Numbered from the stretch's first letter, positions 17,393 to 25,080 are shown. The stretch: 64,000 nucleotides of DNA from Kiritimatiellota bacterium B12222 (GCA_029719485.1 CP120722.1:2294001-2358000), one strand, 5' to 3'. Numbers and translations are program-made. The notes: generated by a model from the sequence alone, not told the origin.

Positions 17393-18396
17393 GAAGGCGA
17401 CGTCGTAAACGTGAAATCGAGGTGTTCAGTTTAAGTTTTCTGGACAGTATCAGCTGTGGCTTTGGTGCGATTATTTTGTTGTTTGTGCTGAGTAAGGCGG
17501 GAGAGCCTACGGTGATTGAGGGCGTTCGTGAAGATCTCAGTGGGTTGTTGCGCGACTTGCAGGAGCAGAAATATGAACTGCAGGGAGAGGTGACGGTCCT
17601 CAATCGGGAGTTACCCGGAAAAAAAGAACAGTTAAGTGAAGAGCAGGAGCGTTTGGCGAGATTGCAGGGAGATTTATCGGAGATCAAAGGAGAGTTTGCC
17701 GCCAGCAAAGAGATGTCGACGGTGCAAAACAAGATTGAAGATCAATTGGCGGAGGCGAGGCAAAAGCTAACGGATGAGATGAAACGTTTGTTGGCGCAGC
17801 AAAGCCGTCCCTTGGATGTGGATCAGCCGATCGGCGGGATACCGGTGGACAGTGAGTATGTGATTTTCATTATCGATACTTCAGGCAGCATGGTGCAGGC
17901 CTCTTGGCCGCAGATGATGAAAAAGATGGAAGAGATTTTGGATATGTATCCTGAGTTGAAAGGCATGCAGGTGATGAATGATATGGGGCAATACATGTTT
18001 CCGCAGTATGCGGGGGAGTGGATCCCCGACACGCCGGGGAGGCGGAATGCGGTATTGCGGGTGTTGCGGACCTGGTGGCCCTTTAGTAACAGTTCGCCGG
18101 TGGAAGGTATTGAAGAGGCGGTGCGACGTTATGCCAATGATGAGGATCAAATCAGTTTGTTTGTATTGGGAGATGAATTTAGTGGAGGCATCAACAATAT
18201 GGAACGGGTGATGCAACGGGTGGATCGTAGCAATCATAGTCGGGATGGAGATTTACGGGTGCGGATCCATGCGGTTGGATTCCCGGCGGTGATGATGTCG
18301 AGTAATAGCAGTGGGAATACCGGTGTCTTATTTTCTATGCTGATGCGTGAGTTGTGTCAGAAAAATGGTGGAACCTTTGTAGGGAGCACACGATGA
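17389..18396 (+). CDS. Membrane-anchored VWA-domain protein with ExbD/TolR-like helix (second copy)
   Basis: 335 residues from the ATG at 17389 (ATGA overlap with the first VWA gene; a TTG at 17383 is less likely). The start MRRRRRKREIEV is followed by the same FSLSFLDSISCGFGA segment as in the first copy, with Asp19 at the helix start, then a coiled coil (about 45-140). The VWA domain (about 155-335) has DTSGS (163-167), an acidic GDEFSGG segment with Asp262, and an insertion around YMFPQYAGEWIPDTPGRRN. Outside the membrane segment the two copies differ strongly, which suggests old duplication and a heteromeric complex rather than redundancy. It is followed by an overlapping 26-codon gene. 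Confidence 0.85.
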   Translation: MRRRRRKREIEVFSLSFLDSISCGFGAIILLFVLSKAGEPTVIEGVREDLSGLLRDLQEQKYELQGEVTVLNRELPGKKEQLSEEQERLARLQGDLSEIKGEFAASKEMSTVQNKIEDQLAEARQKLTDEMKRLLAQQSRPLDVDQPIGGIPVDSEYVIFIIDTSGSMVQASWPQMMKKMEEILDMYPELKGMQVMNDMGQYMFPQYAGEWIPDTPGRRNAVLRVLRTWWPFSNSSPVEGIEEAVRRYANDEDQISLFVLGDEFSGGINNMERVMQRVDRSNHSRDGDLRVRIHAVGFPAVMMSSNSSGNTGVLFSMLMRELCQKNGGTFVGSTR

Positions 18397-18473
18397 AAGA
18401 GCTGGTGCGATTCATGTTTTTTTTGATTCTGGGTATGATCCTCATTGCCTTGTTCGGATGGTGGCTCCTCTAA
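18393..18473 (+). CDS. 26-residue single-helix membrane protein
   Basis: ATG at 18393 overlaps the stop of the second VWA gene as ATGA, the same junction used twice earlier in this operon, and the frame runs to TAA at 18471. The product is MKELVRFMFFLILGMILIAL followed by FGWWLL: a short charged start, then one uninterrupted hydrophobic helix with a Trp pair at the end, the pattern of a true inner-membrane microprotein (compare CydX-type subunits). It is below common gene-calling length limits. Likely a small subunit of the TolQ/VWA complex; this is inference from position and coupling. Confidence 0.65.
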   Translation: MKELVRFMFFLILGMILIALFGWWLL

Positions 18474-18513
18474 GAGCGTTGTCGCCAAAGTTGCATAGGA
18501 ACTGAGTGGGTCC

Positions 18514-18540
18514 GGACCTAGGGCCCGCGTGAGAGGTGGA
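18514..18540 (+). repeat. Short imperfect direct repeat, copy 1
   Basis: GGACCT + 2 bases + GGCCCGCGTG (18514-18531) recurs at 20190-20207 with 16 of 18 bases identical, and GTGGA follows in both. The two copies lie in the same orientation on either side of the two-gene unit 18579-20085. Confidence 0.4.
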
Positions 18541-18578
18541 GCGTTTGTTGGGAGTGTTCAAGAGGAGAGATGAAAGGG

Positions 18579-19082
18579 TTAGAACAAGAGCCCTGATCGG
18601 GTAGGGGTTGTGACCTGTTGAACTTTGATGTCAGCGGGAATGGCGTTGTAAAAGAGACGAGACATATAGGCATCGAATCCCTCTTTCACTTCTCCAGATA
18701 CATGCTGTTTTTCTGCGCTCCAATATGCAGTTTCAATGCCTAAGGTCACGACCGTGTTGTCCTCACTCCAGCATTCAATCCTCCATTTTGGAGGAATACC
18801 CCAAAGAACATCACTTGTGCGACCTGGATATAAATACGAAACGATTTCAGTGATGAGTTTCGGATCGTCTATTTCCAATTTTAAAGGTTCACCAGGACTG
18901 AGGAAGCGTGGATTTTTATGAACCACAATTTTGGTTATCGAAGTTATTGGAAAAATCTGAGGTTTAATTTTTTCACTCAATGACGATGGTTTTGAAGCGC
19001 AGGATGTCGCGCACAATATCACCCATGCCGCGCAAAGCAGGGTTCTGCAAGTCCTTGCTGACGGGTTGTGTTCAGGGTTCAT
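18579..19082 (-). CDS. Lipoprotein of unknown function
   Basis: 167 residues with a lipoprotein signal ending in CATSC (Cys28). The mature part begins with a polar linker (ASKPSSLSEKIKP), then strands such as ITKIVVHKNPRF and KWRIECWSEDNTVVTLGIETAYW. No family recognised. Its start overlaps the end of the DUF4203-like membrane protein gene by 11 bp, so both are translated from one message. Confidence 0.65.
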   Translation of the reverse strand: MNPEHNPSARTCRTLLCAAWVILCATSCASKPSSLSEKIKPQIFPITSITKIVVHKNPRFLSPGEPLKLEIDDPKLITEIVSYLYPGRTSDVLWGIPPKWRIECWSEDNTVVTLGIETAYWSAEKQHVSGEVKEGFDAYMSRLFYNAIPADIKVQQVTTPTRSGLLF

Positions 19083-20085
19083 TTCTTGTCATAAAGCTTT
19101 GTGGCAAGTGATCAGCGTGTTGTCCTGACTTTGAGTTTACTCTTTGGAAAATCACGCCGAGGATGAAGATTATCACATATCCAATTTGTAGGCCCATTAA
19201 AACGGGTGGGGTTTCTTTTGCGTCCAAGACCAAAGGCATAATCACATCAGGAGAGTCGTTAAGGATTCCTTTCAGCAAGGATGCCCCCAAGATGTATGCG
19301 GCATTTACAACCTGGGTGCTGCCCATGCAGGCTGTGGCGAGGATGAGCATGACCTTGAAGTTGGTGAAGGCCAGTACGGCGCCGACTATGGGCAAGATTA
19401 ACAAAAGTGCCGTGTTTAGGTGGAGATTTTCTATCCCGATCATGGACAGAGGTTTTACAATGAATATCGTGAGCAGTAGTCCAAAAATTGCGCCGTATAG
19501 CACCACGATGAGATAAACATAACTCAAGAAGATGAAGCCCATTATGATTGCGGCGGCCAGCATGATGAGACCCGCAAGGAGATCATTCTCTAACTTCAAA
19601 AGAGGGACGGCAATGAGCCAGCCCAAGGTGAGTCCGAGTATCACCCCGGATGTTGCCATTAATTGTCGGTAAAACCGTAGCCCAAAAAAACAAAGCAGTC
19701 CGCCAAACAGGAGCATGGGAAATATGCTGTAAAAGCGGATGTAATTGAGGAGAGGCCAATGAACTTGAATGAAGGAGGGGGGTGTTTCGTCCGGGTTTTT
19801 ATTGTTTGCGCCCTCTGTTTGGGGAGAGGCGAGATCAGGGTCTTGTTCAGGCGGAGGGAGGAGTGCCGAAAAATGTTGCGTGCGGGTGTTTTCGTCAAAG
19901 TCCATGAGGTCATAAACGCTGACGCCGGTTGAGGTCATGATGGAGACCTTCTGACCTTCCATGCGCAGGACGGTTCCCTCTTCAACCGAACCGTCTTGCA
20001 GGGTGAATGATTCAGCAAAGAGAGGCGGGGTGATGCCGAGGCATAATAGTGTACATGCTGCGACCAATAAAAATGTGATTCTCAT
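19072..20085 (-). CDS. Exported multi-pass membrane protein, DUF4203-like
   Basis: 337 residues from the ATG at 20085, chosen because AAGGAAGGA stands just upstream and it gives a clean signal peptide (MRITFLLVAACTLLCLG..., cleaved near LFAES). A small strand domain follows (FTLQDGSVEEGTVLRMEGQKVSI, an SH3-like pattern), then a Pro/Glu linker and about seven or eight helices from residue 115 onward. The pattern of short helices in pairs with FYRQLMATSGVILGLTLGW resembles TM7S3/TM198-like DUF4203 proteins; weak assignment. Paired with the lipoprotein gene downstream. Confidence 0.55.
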   Translation of the reverse strand: MRITFLLVAACTLLCLGITPPLFAESFTLQDGSVEEGTVLRMEGQKVSIMTSTGVSVYDLMDFDENTRTQHFSALLPPPEQDPDLASPQTEGANNKNPDETPPSFIQVHWPLLNYIRFYSIFPMLLFGGLLCFFGLRFYRQLMATSGVILGLTLGWLIAVPLLKLENDLLAGLIMLAAAIIMGFIFLSYVYLIVVLYGAIFGLLLTIFIVKPLSMIGIENLHLNTALLLILPIVGAVLAFTNFKVMLILATACMGSTQVVNAAYILGASLLKGILNDSPDVIMPLVLDAKETPPVLMGLQIGYVIIFILGVIFQRVNSKSGQHADHLPQSFMTRNEP

Positions 20086-20189
20086 GCGTCCTTCCTTCTC
20101 GCGACTATAATTTCCCTCAAGGGAGTATTGTTGCGGATTTGTGTGGGTAACACAATGAGAATCCAAAAATGGATGTGGAAGGTTGGCCT

Positions 20190-20214
20190 GGACCTGCGGC
20201 CCGCGTGGGGTGGA
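20190..20214 (+). repeat. Short imperfect direct repeat, copy 2
   Basis: Second copy of the element described at 18514-18540; it sits just downstream of the msrA terminator and upstream of the 19072-20085 gene. Confidence 0.4.
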
Positions 20215-20220
20215 CTTGGT

Positions 20221-20271
20221 AAAAAAAAAAGCCCCGTCGGATGGAACGCTGAAAGGTTCCGTCCAACGGGG
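20221..20271 (-). terminator. Strong Rho-independent terminator after msrA
   Basis: Arms 20232-20247 and 20256-20271 form a 16-bp stem with one mismatch and one G-T pair. On the minus strand it is followed by at least ten T. It ends the msrA transcript, 40 bp beyond the stop. Confidence 0.92.
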
Positions 20272-20311
20272 GAAGTGAATCTTTTTTTTAAAAAAGGGCT
20301 AAAGGCCTGAG

Positions 20312-20914
20312 TTAGTCTTTTAACAGATCTTCGCGCAACTGAATTTTTTTCAGTTTAGGGGCGATGACCAAGCGGCAGTAAGGCGCGGTGGGGTTTTGGG
20401 CGTAGTAGTTCTGATGATAGCTTTCGGCGACGTAAAAGGGGCCGGCCATTTCTACGGTGGTGACTACGGGGTTGCTGAAAACTTTTTCTTGGTTGAGTTT
20501 TTTGATTGCGGCTTCTGCCTGAGCTTTTTGATCTTCGGTATAGTAGAGGATGGTGGAGCGGTATTGGGTGCCGCGGTCTGCGCCCTGACGGTTGAGGGTG
20601 GTGGGGTCATGAATATCAAAAAAGACCTCAAGCAAGTCGGTATAACTGATGATATCAGGATTGTAGGTGACTTCCACGGCTTCGGCATGGCCGGTTTTTC
20701 CTGAGGTCACTTCTTTGTAAGATGGATTTTTAACGGAACCCCCTTGGTATCCTGATCGAACGGATTCAACGCCTTTGAGTTGTTCAAAAAAAGGTTCGAC
20801 ACACCAAAAACATCCTGCACCAAAAGAGGCTTTTGCTAAAGGTTGGGTTTGTTCGGCCATGGTTACGCCTCCAGTTAAAGTTAATATCGCGCAAAGAATT
20901 ATAGATTTCATCAT
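20312..20914 (-). CDS. msrA: Peptide-methionine (S)-S-oxide reductase, exported
   Basis: 200 residues. A signal peptide (MMKSIILCAILTLTGGVTMA, cleaved about residue 20) precedes the MsrA domain, so this copy acts in the periplasm, repairing oxidised methionines. The catalytic motif GCFWC has Cys35 and Cys38; SGYQGG, GHAEAVEVTY, HDPTT and RGTQYRS are all present. The C-terminal region has only one further Cys (YCRLV). A periplasmic MsrA needs an electron source; none is evident nearby. Strong terminator downstream. Confidence 0.95.
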   Translation of the reverse strand: MMKSIILCAILTLTGGVTMAEQTQPLAKASFGAGCFWCVEPFFEQLKGVESVRSGYQGGSVKNPSYKEVTSGKTGHAEAVEVTYNPDIISYTDLLEVFFDIHDPTTLNRQGADRGTQYRSTILYYTEDQKAQAEAAIKKLNQEKVFSNPVVTTVEMAGPFYVAESYHQNYYAQNPTAPYCRLVIAPKLKKIQLREDLLKD

Positions 20915-20953
20915 TATAGAGTACTCCTTTTATAGGCGGAATGCCAACGGGTT

Positions 20954-21658
20954 TTATTCTTTGACGCGTAAAGCGAACCAAACCTTACCGGGAGAAAGCG
21001 GAAAAAAATAGAATTCTGAGCGGTCGATGGTGATGTGAGCTTGATGGGCGGCCTCACGGAGGCGTGTGAAGGCTTCTAGAACGGGAGGGTGTTCTTTGTT
21101 GATTTGTTGGATGTCGGCTTCCACAGCCACGTACCGGGCTTCCTGTAGGGGGCTGAGGTCTACGCTGAGGGGGAGCGGAGAGGTGGGCGCCTCTTTTAAG
21201 GCCACGGCGACGGAGTAGTTGCCATCGGCATGCAACACTACTTTGAGTGGGAAGGTGGGGGTGAGTTCCATGAGATGGAGGGCTTCTGCCAAGCTGAGGT
21301 AGGCTTGGTCTATCCGCGCGGTATTGGGCACGATGAGGTAGGTGGCTTCTGGCAGGGTGAAGGGAATGAGGGTCGTGGCGCTTTCTTCATCGCTCTGTGT
21401 CTCGGCGTCAGTATCCGCATCGGCATCTTTTTCTGCGAGGGGTGGTTGTAAGGCCTCGGTGGGTAAAGCTTCAAATTGAAAGAAGAGGTGATCGGCAGGA
21501 ACGTCGTGATGGGAGGTGGTGGATTTGTCCTGAGGGTTATCTAAAATACTCAGATCCACTTCGTAGAGCATGCTCTCTACATCTGCTGGTTGAGCGAAGA
21601 GGAGGCTGAGGGGTACAATGAGGAAGGTGAGAAGCAAACGGTGCATGAGAGGGGTCAT
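20954..21658 (-). CDS. Exported protein of unknown function
   Basis: 234 residues with a signal peptide ending about LFAQPADVES. An acidic linker (AEKDADADTDAETQSDEES, about 76-94) separates an N-terminal stretch from two similar halves: one at about 97-155 (ATYLIVPNTARIDQAYLSLAEAL) and one at about 165-234 (ARYVAVEADIQQINKEHPPV). The strand-helix-strand pattern of these halves recalls GyrI-like effector-binding domains, a guess only. It lies 40 bp upstream of msrA on the same strand and may be co-transcribed. Confidence 0.6.
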   Translation of the reverse strand: MTPLMHRLLLTFLIVPLSLLFAQPADVESMLYEVDLSILDNPQDKSTTSHHDVPADHLFFQFEALPTEALQPPLAEKDADADTDAETQSDEESATTLIPFTLPEATYLIVPNTARIDQAYLSLAEALHLMELTPTFPLKVVLHADGNYSVAVALKEAPTSPLPLSVDLSPLQEARYVAVEADIQQINKEHPPVLEAFTRLREAAHQAHITIDRSEFYFFPLSPGKVWFALRVKE

Positions 21659-21703
21659 AAGGGCTTCTGATGCTATTGCAAGAATCCAGCGAAAGAGATG
21701 CGC

Positions 21704-22186
21704 TTACTCCACAAACAAAATAGAAAAGGTTTTCAGGTTAGTGGAATTGCCGAGTTGGAAAAGATCCCCTGCGCGTTTGCCCATGAGGGCTTTGCCGATG
21801 GGGGAGGCGGGCGTGATCAGATTTGCGGGACCGTCTTCGGTGGTGATTTCGACACCGCCTTCGGCTGTGCTGATGAAATACACGGCTTCTTCACCCTGTT
21901 CGTCCATGACAATGACGACGGCGCCGACTTGAATGGGATCCGTGTAGGCAAAGGGTTTGAGGGGCATGGCGCGGAGTTTAGCCAAAGAGTCGCGAAGCTC
22001 TTCAACACGTAGAGATTGCCCCCGGGCTAAATAAGAACTTTCGAGACTGAAGGTTTCGTATTTGCTACGGGCTTTGTGTTCCGGATTGGTGACATCAGAG
22101 ATGGCGTTCCGGGTGGCTTCGGTCATTTCCTGCAATTGCTGGGAAAGTTTTTCTACAAAGCATTTATGGAGGTCTGTTTTGGTCAT
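21704..22186 (-). CDS. GreA/GreB-family transcript cleavage factor-like protein
   Basis: 160 residues. The C-terminal half (about 80-160) matches the GreA/GreB FKBP-like domain: IQVGAVVIVMDEQGEEAVYFIS, then ITPASPIGKALMGKRAGDLF, the family's most conserved block. The N-terminal part is helical (VEELRDSLAKLRAM) and could form the coiled-coil finger, but I do not see the usual acidic tip clearly, so RNA-polymerase cleavage-stimulating activity is uncertain. No Shine-Dalgarno stands before the ATG, which sits directly after the T-run of the tRNA terminator. Confidence 0.8.
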   Translation of the reverse strand: MTKTDLHKCFVEKLSQQLQEMTEATRNAISDVTNPEHKARSKYETFSLESSYLARGQSLRVEELRDSLAKLRAMPLKPFAYTDPIQVGAVVIVMDEQGEEAVYFISTAEGGVEITTEDGPANLITPASPIGKALMGKRAGDLFQLGNSTNLKTFSILFVE

Positions 22187-22195
22187 AAGAAAAAG

Positions 22196-22228
22196 AAAAA
22201 CCCTGTGAACTTTCGTTCACAGGGTTTT
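22196..22228 (-). terminator. Rho-independent terminator after tRNA-Val
   Basis: Arms 22201-22210 and 22215-22224 (CCCTGTGAAC / GTTCACAGGG), extended by A-T pairs, loop of 4, followed on the minus strand by a T-rich tract. It lies between tRNA-Val and the Gre-like gene and ends 10 nt before that gene's ATG. Confidence 0.9.
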
Positions 22229-22233
22229 AAAGG

Positions 22234-22310
22234 TGGTGGGCGACGACGGACTCGAACCGCCGACCCTCTCGGTGTAAACGAGATGCTCTAACCAACTGAG
22301 CTAGTCGCCC
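22234..22310 (-). tRNA. tRNA-Val (anticodon UAC)
   Basis: The minus strand reads GGGCGAC acceptor stem, a D-arm with TAGCTCAGTTGGTTAGAGC, anticodon stem-loop TCTCG-TTTACAC-CGAGA with anticodon TAC, the T-arm GGTTCGAGTCC and GTCGCCC closing the acceptor, then discriminator A and an encoded CCA (22234-22236). All stems pair. Reads GUA and other valine codons. Confidence 0.96.
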
Positions 22311-22367
22311 GATGACGCGTGGAAGTACGCGGAAGAGAGGCCATTGTCAACCCCTCTTTAAAACTTT

Positions 22368-23333
22368 TTATACAGCTTCTTCGGAGTAGACGCCGATGTG
22401 GCGGAATTTCTGATAACGATCTTCGATTCTTTCTTCAATGGTGAGGGCATCTAACTGGTTTAAATGCTTCTCAAGTGCATCGGCCAAGTTCTCTGCAGTC
22501 TGCTCAGGATTTTGATGTGCGCCGCCTAAAGGTTCGGAGATTACTTCGTCTGCAATCTTCAAACGGATAAGGTCTGGTGCGGTTAAATTTAAATTTTCTG
22601 CAGCCTTGTCGGCGTAGGCACGATCTTTCCATAAAATCGCGGCACAGCCTTCGGGACTGATCACAGAGTAGTAAGCGTGTTCAAGCATAAGGATGCGGTT
22701 GCTGACGCCGATACCTAAGGCGCCTCCACTACCACCTTCTCCAATCACCGCGGAAATAAAAGGTACCCGAAAGGTGAAGGATTCGCGCAGATTGACGGCA
22801 ATGGCTTCTGCAACGTGTCGTTCTTCAGACTCGAGACCCGGAAAGGCTCCTGGGGTATCAATGAGGCTTAAGATGGGCATGCCGAATTTATTTGCGAGTT
22901 TCATCAAACGCAGGGCTTTGCGGTAGCCTTCGGGGTAGGGGCAACCGAAGTTGCACTCTAAATTGCTTTTGGTGTCCCGGCCTTTTTGCGTGCCGAGGAT
23001 CATGACCTGACGTCCACGAAAGTTGGCCGTGCCTCCGATAATGGCGCGGTCATCGCGATAGAGGCGGTCGCCGTGAAGCTCTCTGAAGTCGGTGCACATC
23101 ATACCGATGTAATCCCGGGTGTAGGGACGCATGGGGTGACGGGCCATTTGGACTTTCTGCCAGGCGGTCATGCCTGAATAAATTTTGACTTTGGTATCTT
23201 TGATCTTTTTTTCGATCTTTTCGATCTCAGATCCCATGTCGATTTTTTGATCTTCGCTAAATCCGCGAAGTTCCGTTAGTTTCTGTTCCAGTTCTAAAAT
23301 AGGTTTTTCAAAAGGTAATACGTAATTTGCCAT
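22368..23333 (-). CDS. accA: Acetyl-CoA carboxylase carboxyltransferase subunit alpha
   Basis: 321 residues from the ATG at 23333, which has AAGGAG eight bases upstream; a longer open frame reaching 23579 overlaps the previous gene and is not used. Family blocks: YVLPFEKPILELEQKLTELRG at the N-terminus, RPYTRDYI, ELHGDR, DTPGAFPG, and GEGGSGGALGIGV forming the oxyanion holes, then SVISPEGCAAILWKD. With AccD (not in the window) it transfers CO2 from carboxybiotin to acetyl-CoA, the first step of fatty acid synthesis. It is last in a kinase / L,D-transpeptidase / accA run, 20 bp after the transpeptidase. Confidence 0.96.
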   Translation of the reverse strand: MANYVLPFEKPILELEQKLTELRGFSEDQKIDMGSEIEKIEKKIKDTKVKIYSGMTAWQKVQMARHPMRPYTRDYIGMMCTDFRELHGDRLYRDDRAIIGGTANFRGRQVMILGTQKGRDTKSNLECNFGCPYPEGYRKALRLMKLANKFGMPILSLIDTPGAFPGLESEERHVAEAIAVNLRESFTFRVPFISAVIGEGGSGGALGIGVSNRILMLEHAYYSVISPEGCAAILWKDRAYADKAAENLNLTAPDLIRLKIADEVISEPLGGAHQNPEQTAENLADALEKHLNQLDALTIEERIEDRYQKFRHIGVYSEEAV

Positions 23334-23353
23334 AGTTGTCTCCTTGAGGTTTC

Positions 23354-24271
23354 TCAGTCCACAATTTGGACTTTCGTACCTTCCGGTAAAATTTTGTAAA
23401 GCTCTTCGATCATTTCGTTTTGGAAGCGGACGCAACCAGCGCTTGATTGTGAGCCAATGGTTTCGGGAGCCCAGGTGCCATGGAGGCCGATCCCGGGGGT
23501 GTTTAATTTCAAATAGTGTGTGCCCAAGAGGTTTTCGGGATGTCCATAGGCAAAAGATTCGCCATCGGGGCGATACCATACGGGATGTCGAAGGCGGAGA
23601 GTGATGACGTAATCGCCGACAGGGGTGCTGCTGTCGGTACCGGTCCCTACTTGATACCGTTTAAAAAAGCGGTCGTTGAGGCGTAGTTCCATTTCGTTAC
23701 TGCTTTTATCGACCACGGCTGAAAATTGTCCTTGGAGAATGACCAATGATTTTCCGACGCGGATGATATTGTTTTGCAGTCCGTTGCTGATGGCAATTAA
23801 TTCTTTGGTGGTGCCATATTTTTGAGCCAAGCCGCCTAAGGTGTTTCCCGGAACCACAATATGGGTGACTTTTTCCTGCATGGGGGCTCTGGAAAAGACC
23901 ATGCGGATATTGAGATCACCGAGCAACTGTTCGGTTTGGGCGCGTTCGGCAGCATTTTGAATGGCAGAGAGTCGTTCAATGGCGGCTTCGCGGGCTTTTT
24001 CGAGTTCTCCTTCAGCCACCATGGCTTCGATTTGCTGTAACGAATAGTTGGGCAGAGAGGTTGCGGGGGCGGCGGTGGCCTGGGGCTGGGCTGCTTCGGC
24101 AGGGTGTTCTACCAGAACGGCCAAGGATTCTGGTGGAGGGGAGGCGATGGGGGTGTTGCGGGCACGCACCCAAAAAGTAAACCCGATGGTGAGGATCACC
24201 AACAGAACAAGCAAAAAAGGGATGAGCCGGTTTTTATTCGAACCGGAACGATTTACATAAATTTGGGTCAT
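23354..24271 (-). CDS. L,D-transpeptidase (YkuD) with LysM domain
   Basis: 305 residues from the ATG at 24271, which overlaps the kinase stop as ATGA (a longer frame begins at 24343). One N-terminal membrane anchor (about 15-34), a Pro/Ala linker, a helical hairpin with tetratricopeptide flavour (75-125), a LysM domain (136-180: HIVVPGNTLGGLAQKYG) and a YkuD domain (182-305) with the catalytic HG (His264) and SAGCVR (Cys280). It should form 3-3 cross-links in peptidoglycan or attach proteins to it, on the periplasmic side. Coupling to the upstream kinase suggests common control of wall synthesis. Confidence 0.92.
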   Translation of the reverse strand: MTQIYVNRSGSNKNRLIPFLLVLLVILTIGFTFWVRARNTPIASPPPESLAVLVEHPAEAAQPQATAAPATSLPNYSLQQIEAMVAEGELEKAREAAIERLSAIQNAAERAQTEQLLGDLNIRMVFSRAPMQEKVTHIVVPGNTLGGLAQKYGTTKELIAISNGLQNNIIRVGKSLVILQGQFSAVVDKSSNEMELRLNDRFFKRYQVGTGTDSSTPVGDYVITLRLRHPVWYRPDGESFAYGHPENLLGTHYLKLNTPGIGLHGTWAPETIGSQSSAGCVRFQNEMIEELYKILPEGTKVQIVD

Positions 24272-25080
24272 AACAACGCATCCAAGTCTCTGAGGACCAA
24301 GGCCATGCTTGGATAGCGTTCTCCTTTCTTTTTCGCCAGACATTTTTCAATCACAGCTTCAAGCTTTTTGGAGATATCCTGACGATGTTCATGGAGCGGG
24401 TAGGCTTTGATGCGGGTGTCGGCGACTGCGCGTTTATATTCGGTCACGCTGTTGGCTTCGAAAGGTTTGTGATGGGTGAGGAGTTCGTAGGCCACTACTC
24501 CAAAGGAGAATACCTCTGAACTCTCGTCTACTTCGTTATAGCGCAAGGTTTCCGGAGCGAGGTAGGTGGGGGTACCCGGGAGGACTTTGAGTTTGACGGG
24601 TTTGGATCCTTTATGGGGTAAGCAGAGGTCGAAATCGATGAGGACTAAGCCGGAGTCCTCGGTGATGAGGATGTTTTCGGGTTTAAAATCCATATGCAGG
24701 TAGCCTTGCGAATGGATGTAATTTAATGCTGCGGCCAGTTTACGCAATAAGGTGAGAGAATTGGTTTTGAGAATTGCGTTTTGGTGGAGGATGCATTCGC
24801 GCAGATTTTCTGATTTATGGTATTCAATGACCATGTACTGAAAGCCTTTGCATTTGCCGGTTTCGATAACTTTGATGATCCCGGGGTGGTCAAAGCTCGA
24901 AACATAGTCTACACCTTTTTTGAACGACTTGATGATATTCTTGTCTTTCCTAAATTGTTCCTTCACGAAACGAACAACGACACGTTTGCCTTCCTTGTCG
25001 GTACATACATATAATTCGGTTAATCCACCTTTGGGGATTTTATGTAAGGGTCGATATTGGGGAAGATCTTGAATATTCAT
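24268..25080 (-). CDS. Ser/Thr protein kinase-like protein with altered nucleotide-binding residues
   Basis: 270 residues, one kinase domain and no membrane helix. Present: the catalytic loop as HMDFKPEN (Asp131), the magnesium Asp149 in DFD (DFG in most kinases), GTPTYLAPE (Glu177) and the F-helix block VFSFGVVAYELLTHHKP. Altered: the strand that normally reads V-A-x-K reads VVVR (Arg37 in place of the ATP-binding lysine), the alpha-C glutamate aligns with Gly56, and the glycine loop is IPKGGLTEL. It is either a pseudokinase or a kinase using a shifted lysine (Lys40). Overlaps the L,D-transpeptidase gene by ATGA and diverges from the rhomboid gene. Confidence 0.82.
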   Translation of the reverse strand: MNIQDLPQYRPLHKIPKGGLTELYVCTDKEGKRVVVRFVKEQFRKDKNIIKSFKKGVDYVSSFDHPGIIKVIETGKCKGFQYMVIEYHKSENLRECILHQNAILKTNSLTLLRKLAAALNYIHSQGYLHMDFKPENILITEDSGLVLIDFDLCLPHKGSKPVKLKVLPGTPTYLAPETLRYNEVDESSEVFSFGVVAYELLTHHKPFEANSVTEYKRAVADTRIKAYPLHEHRQDISKKLEAVIEKCLAKKKGERYPSMALVLRDLDALL

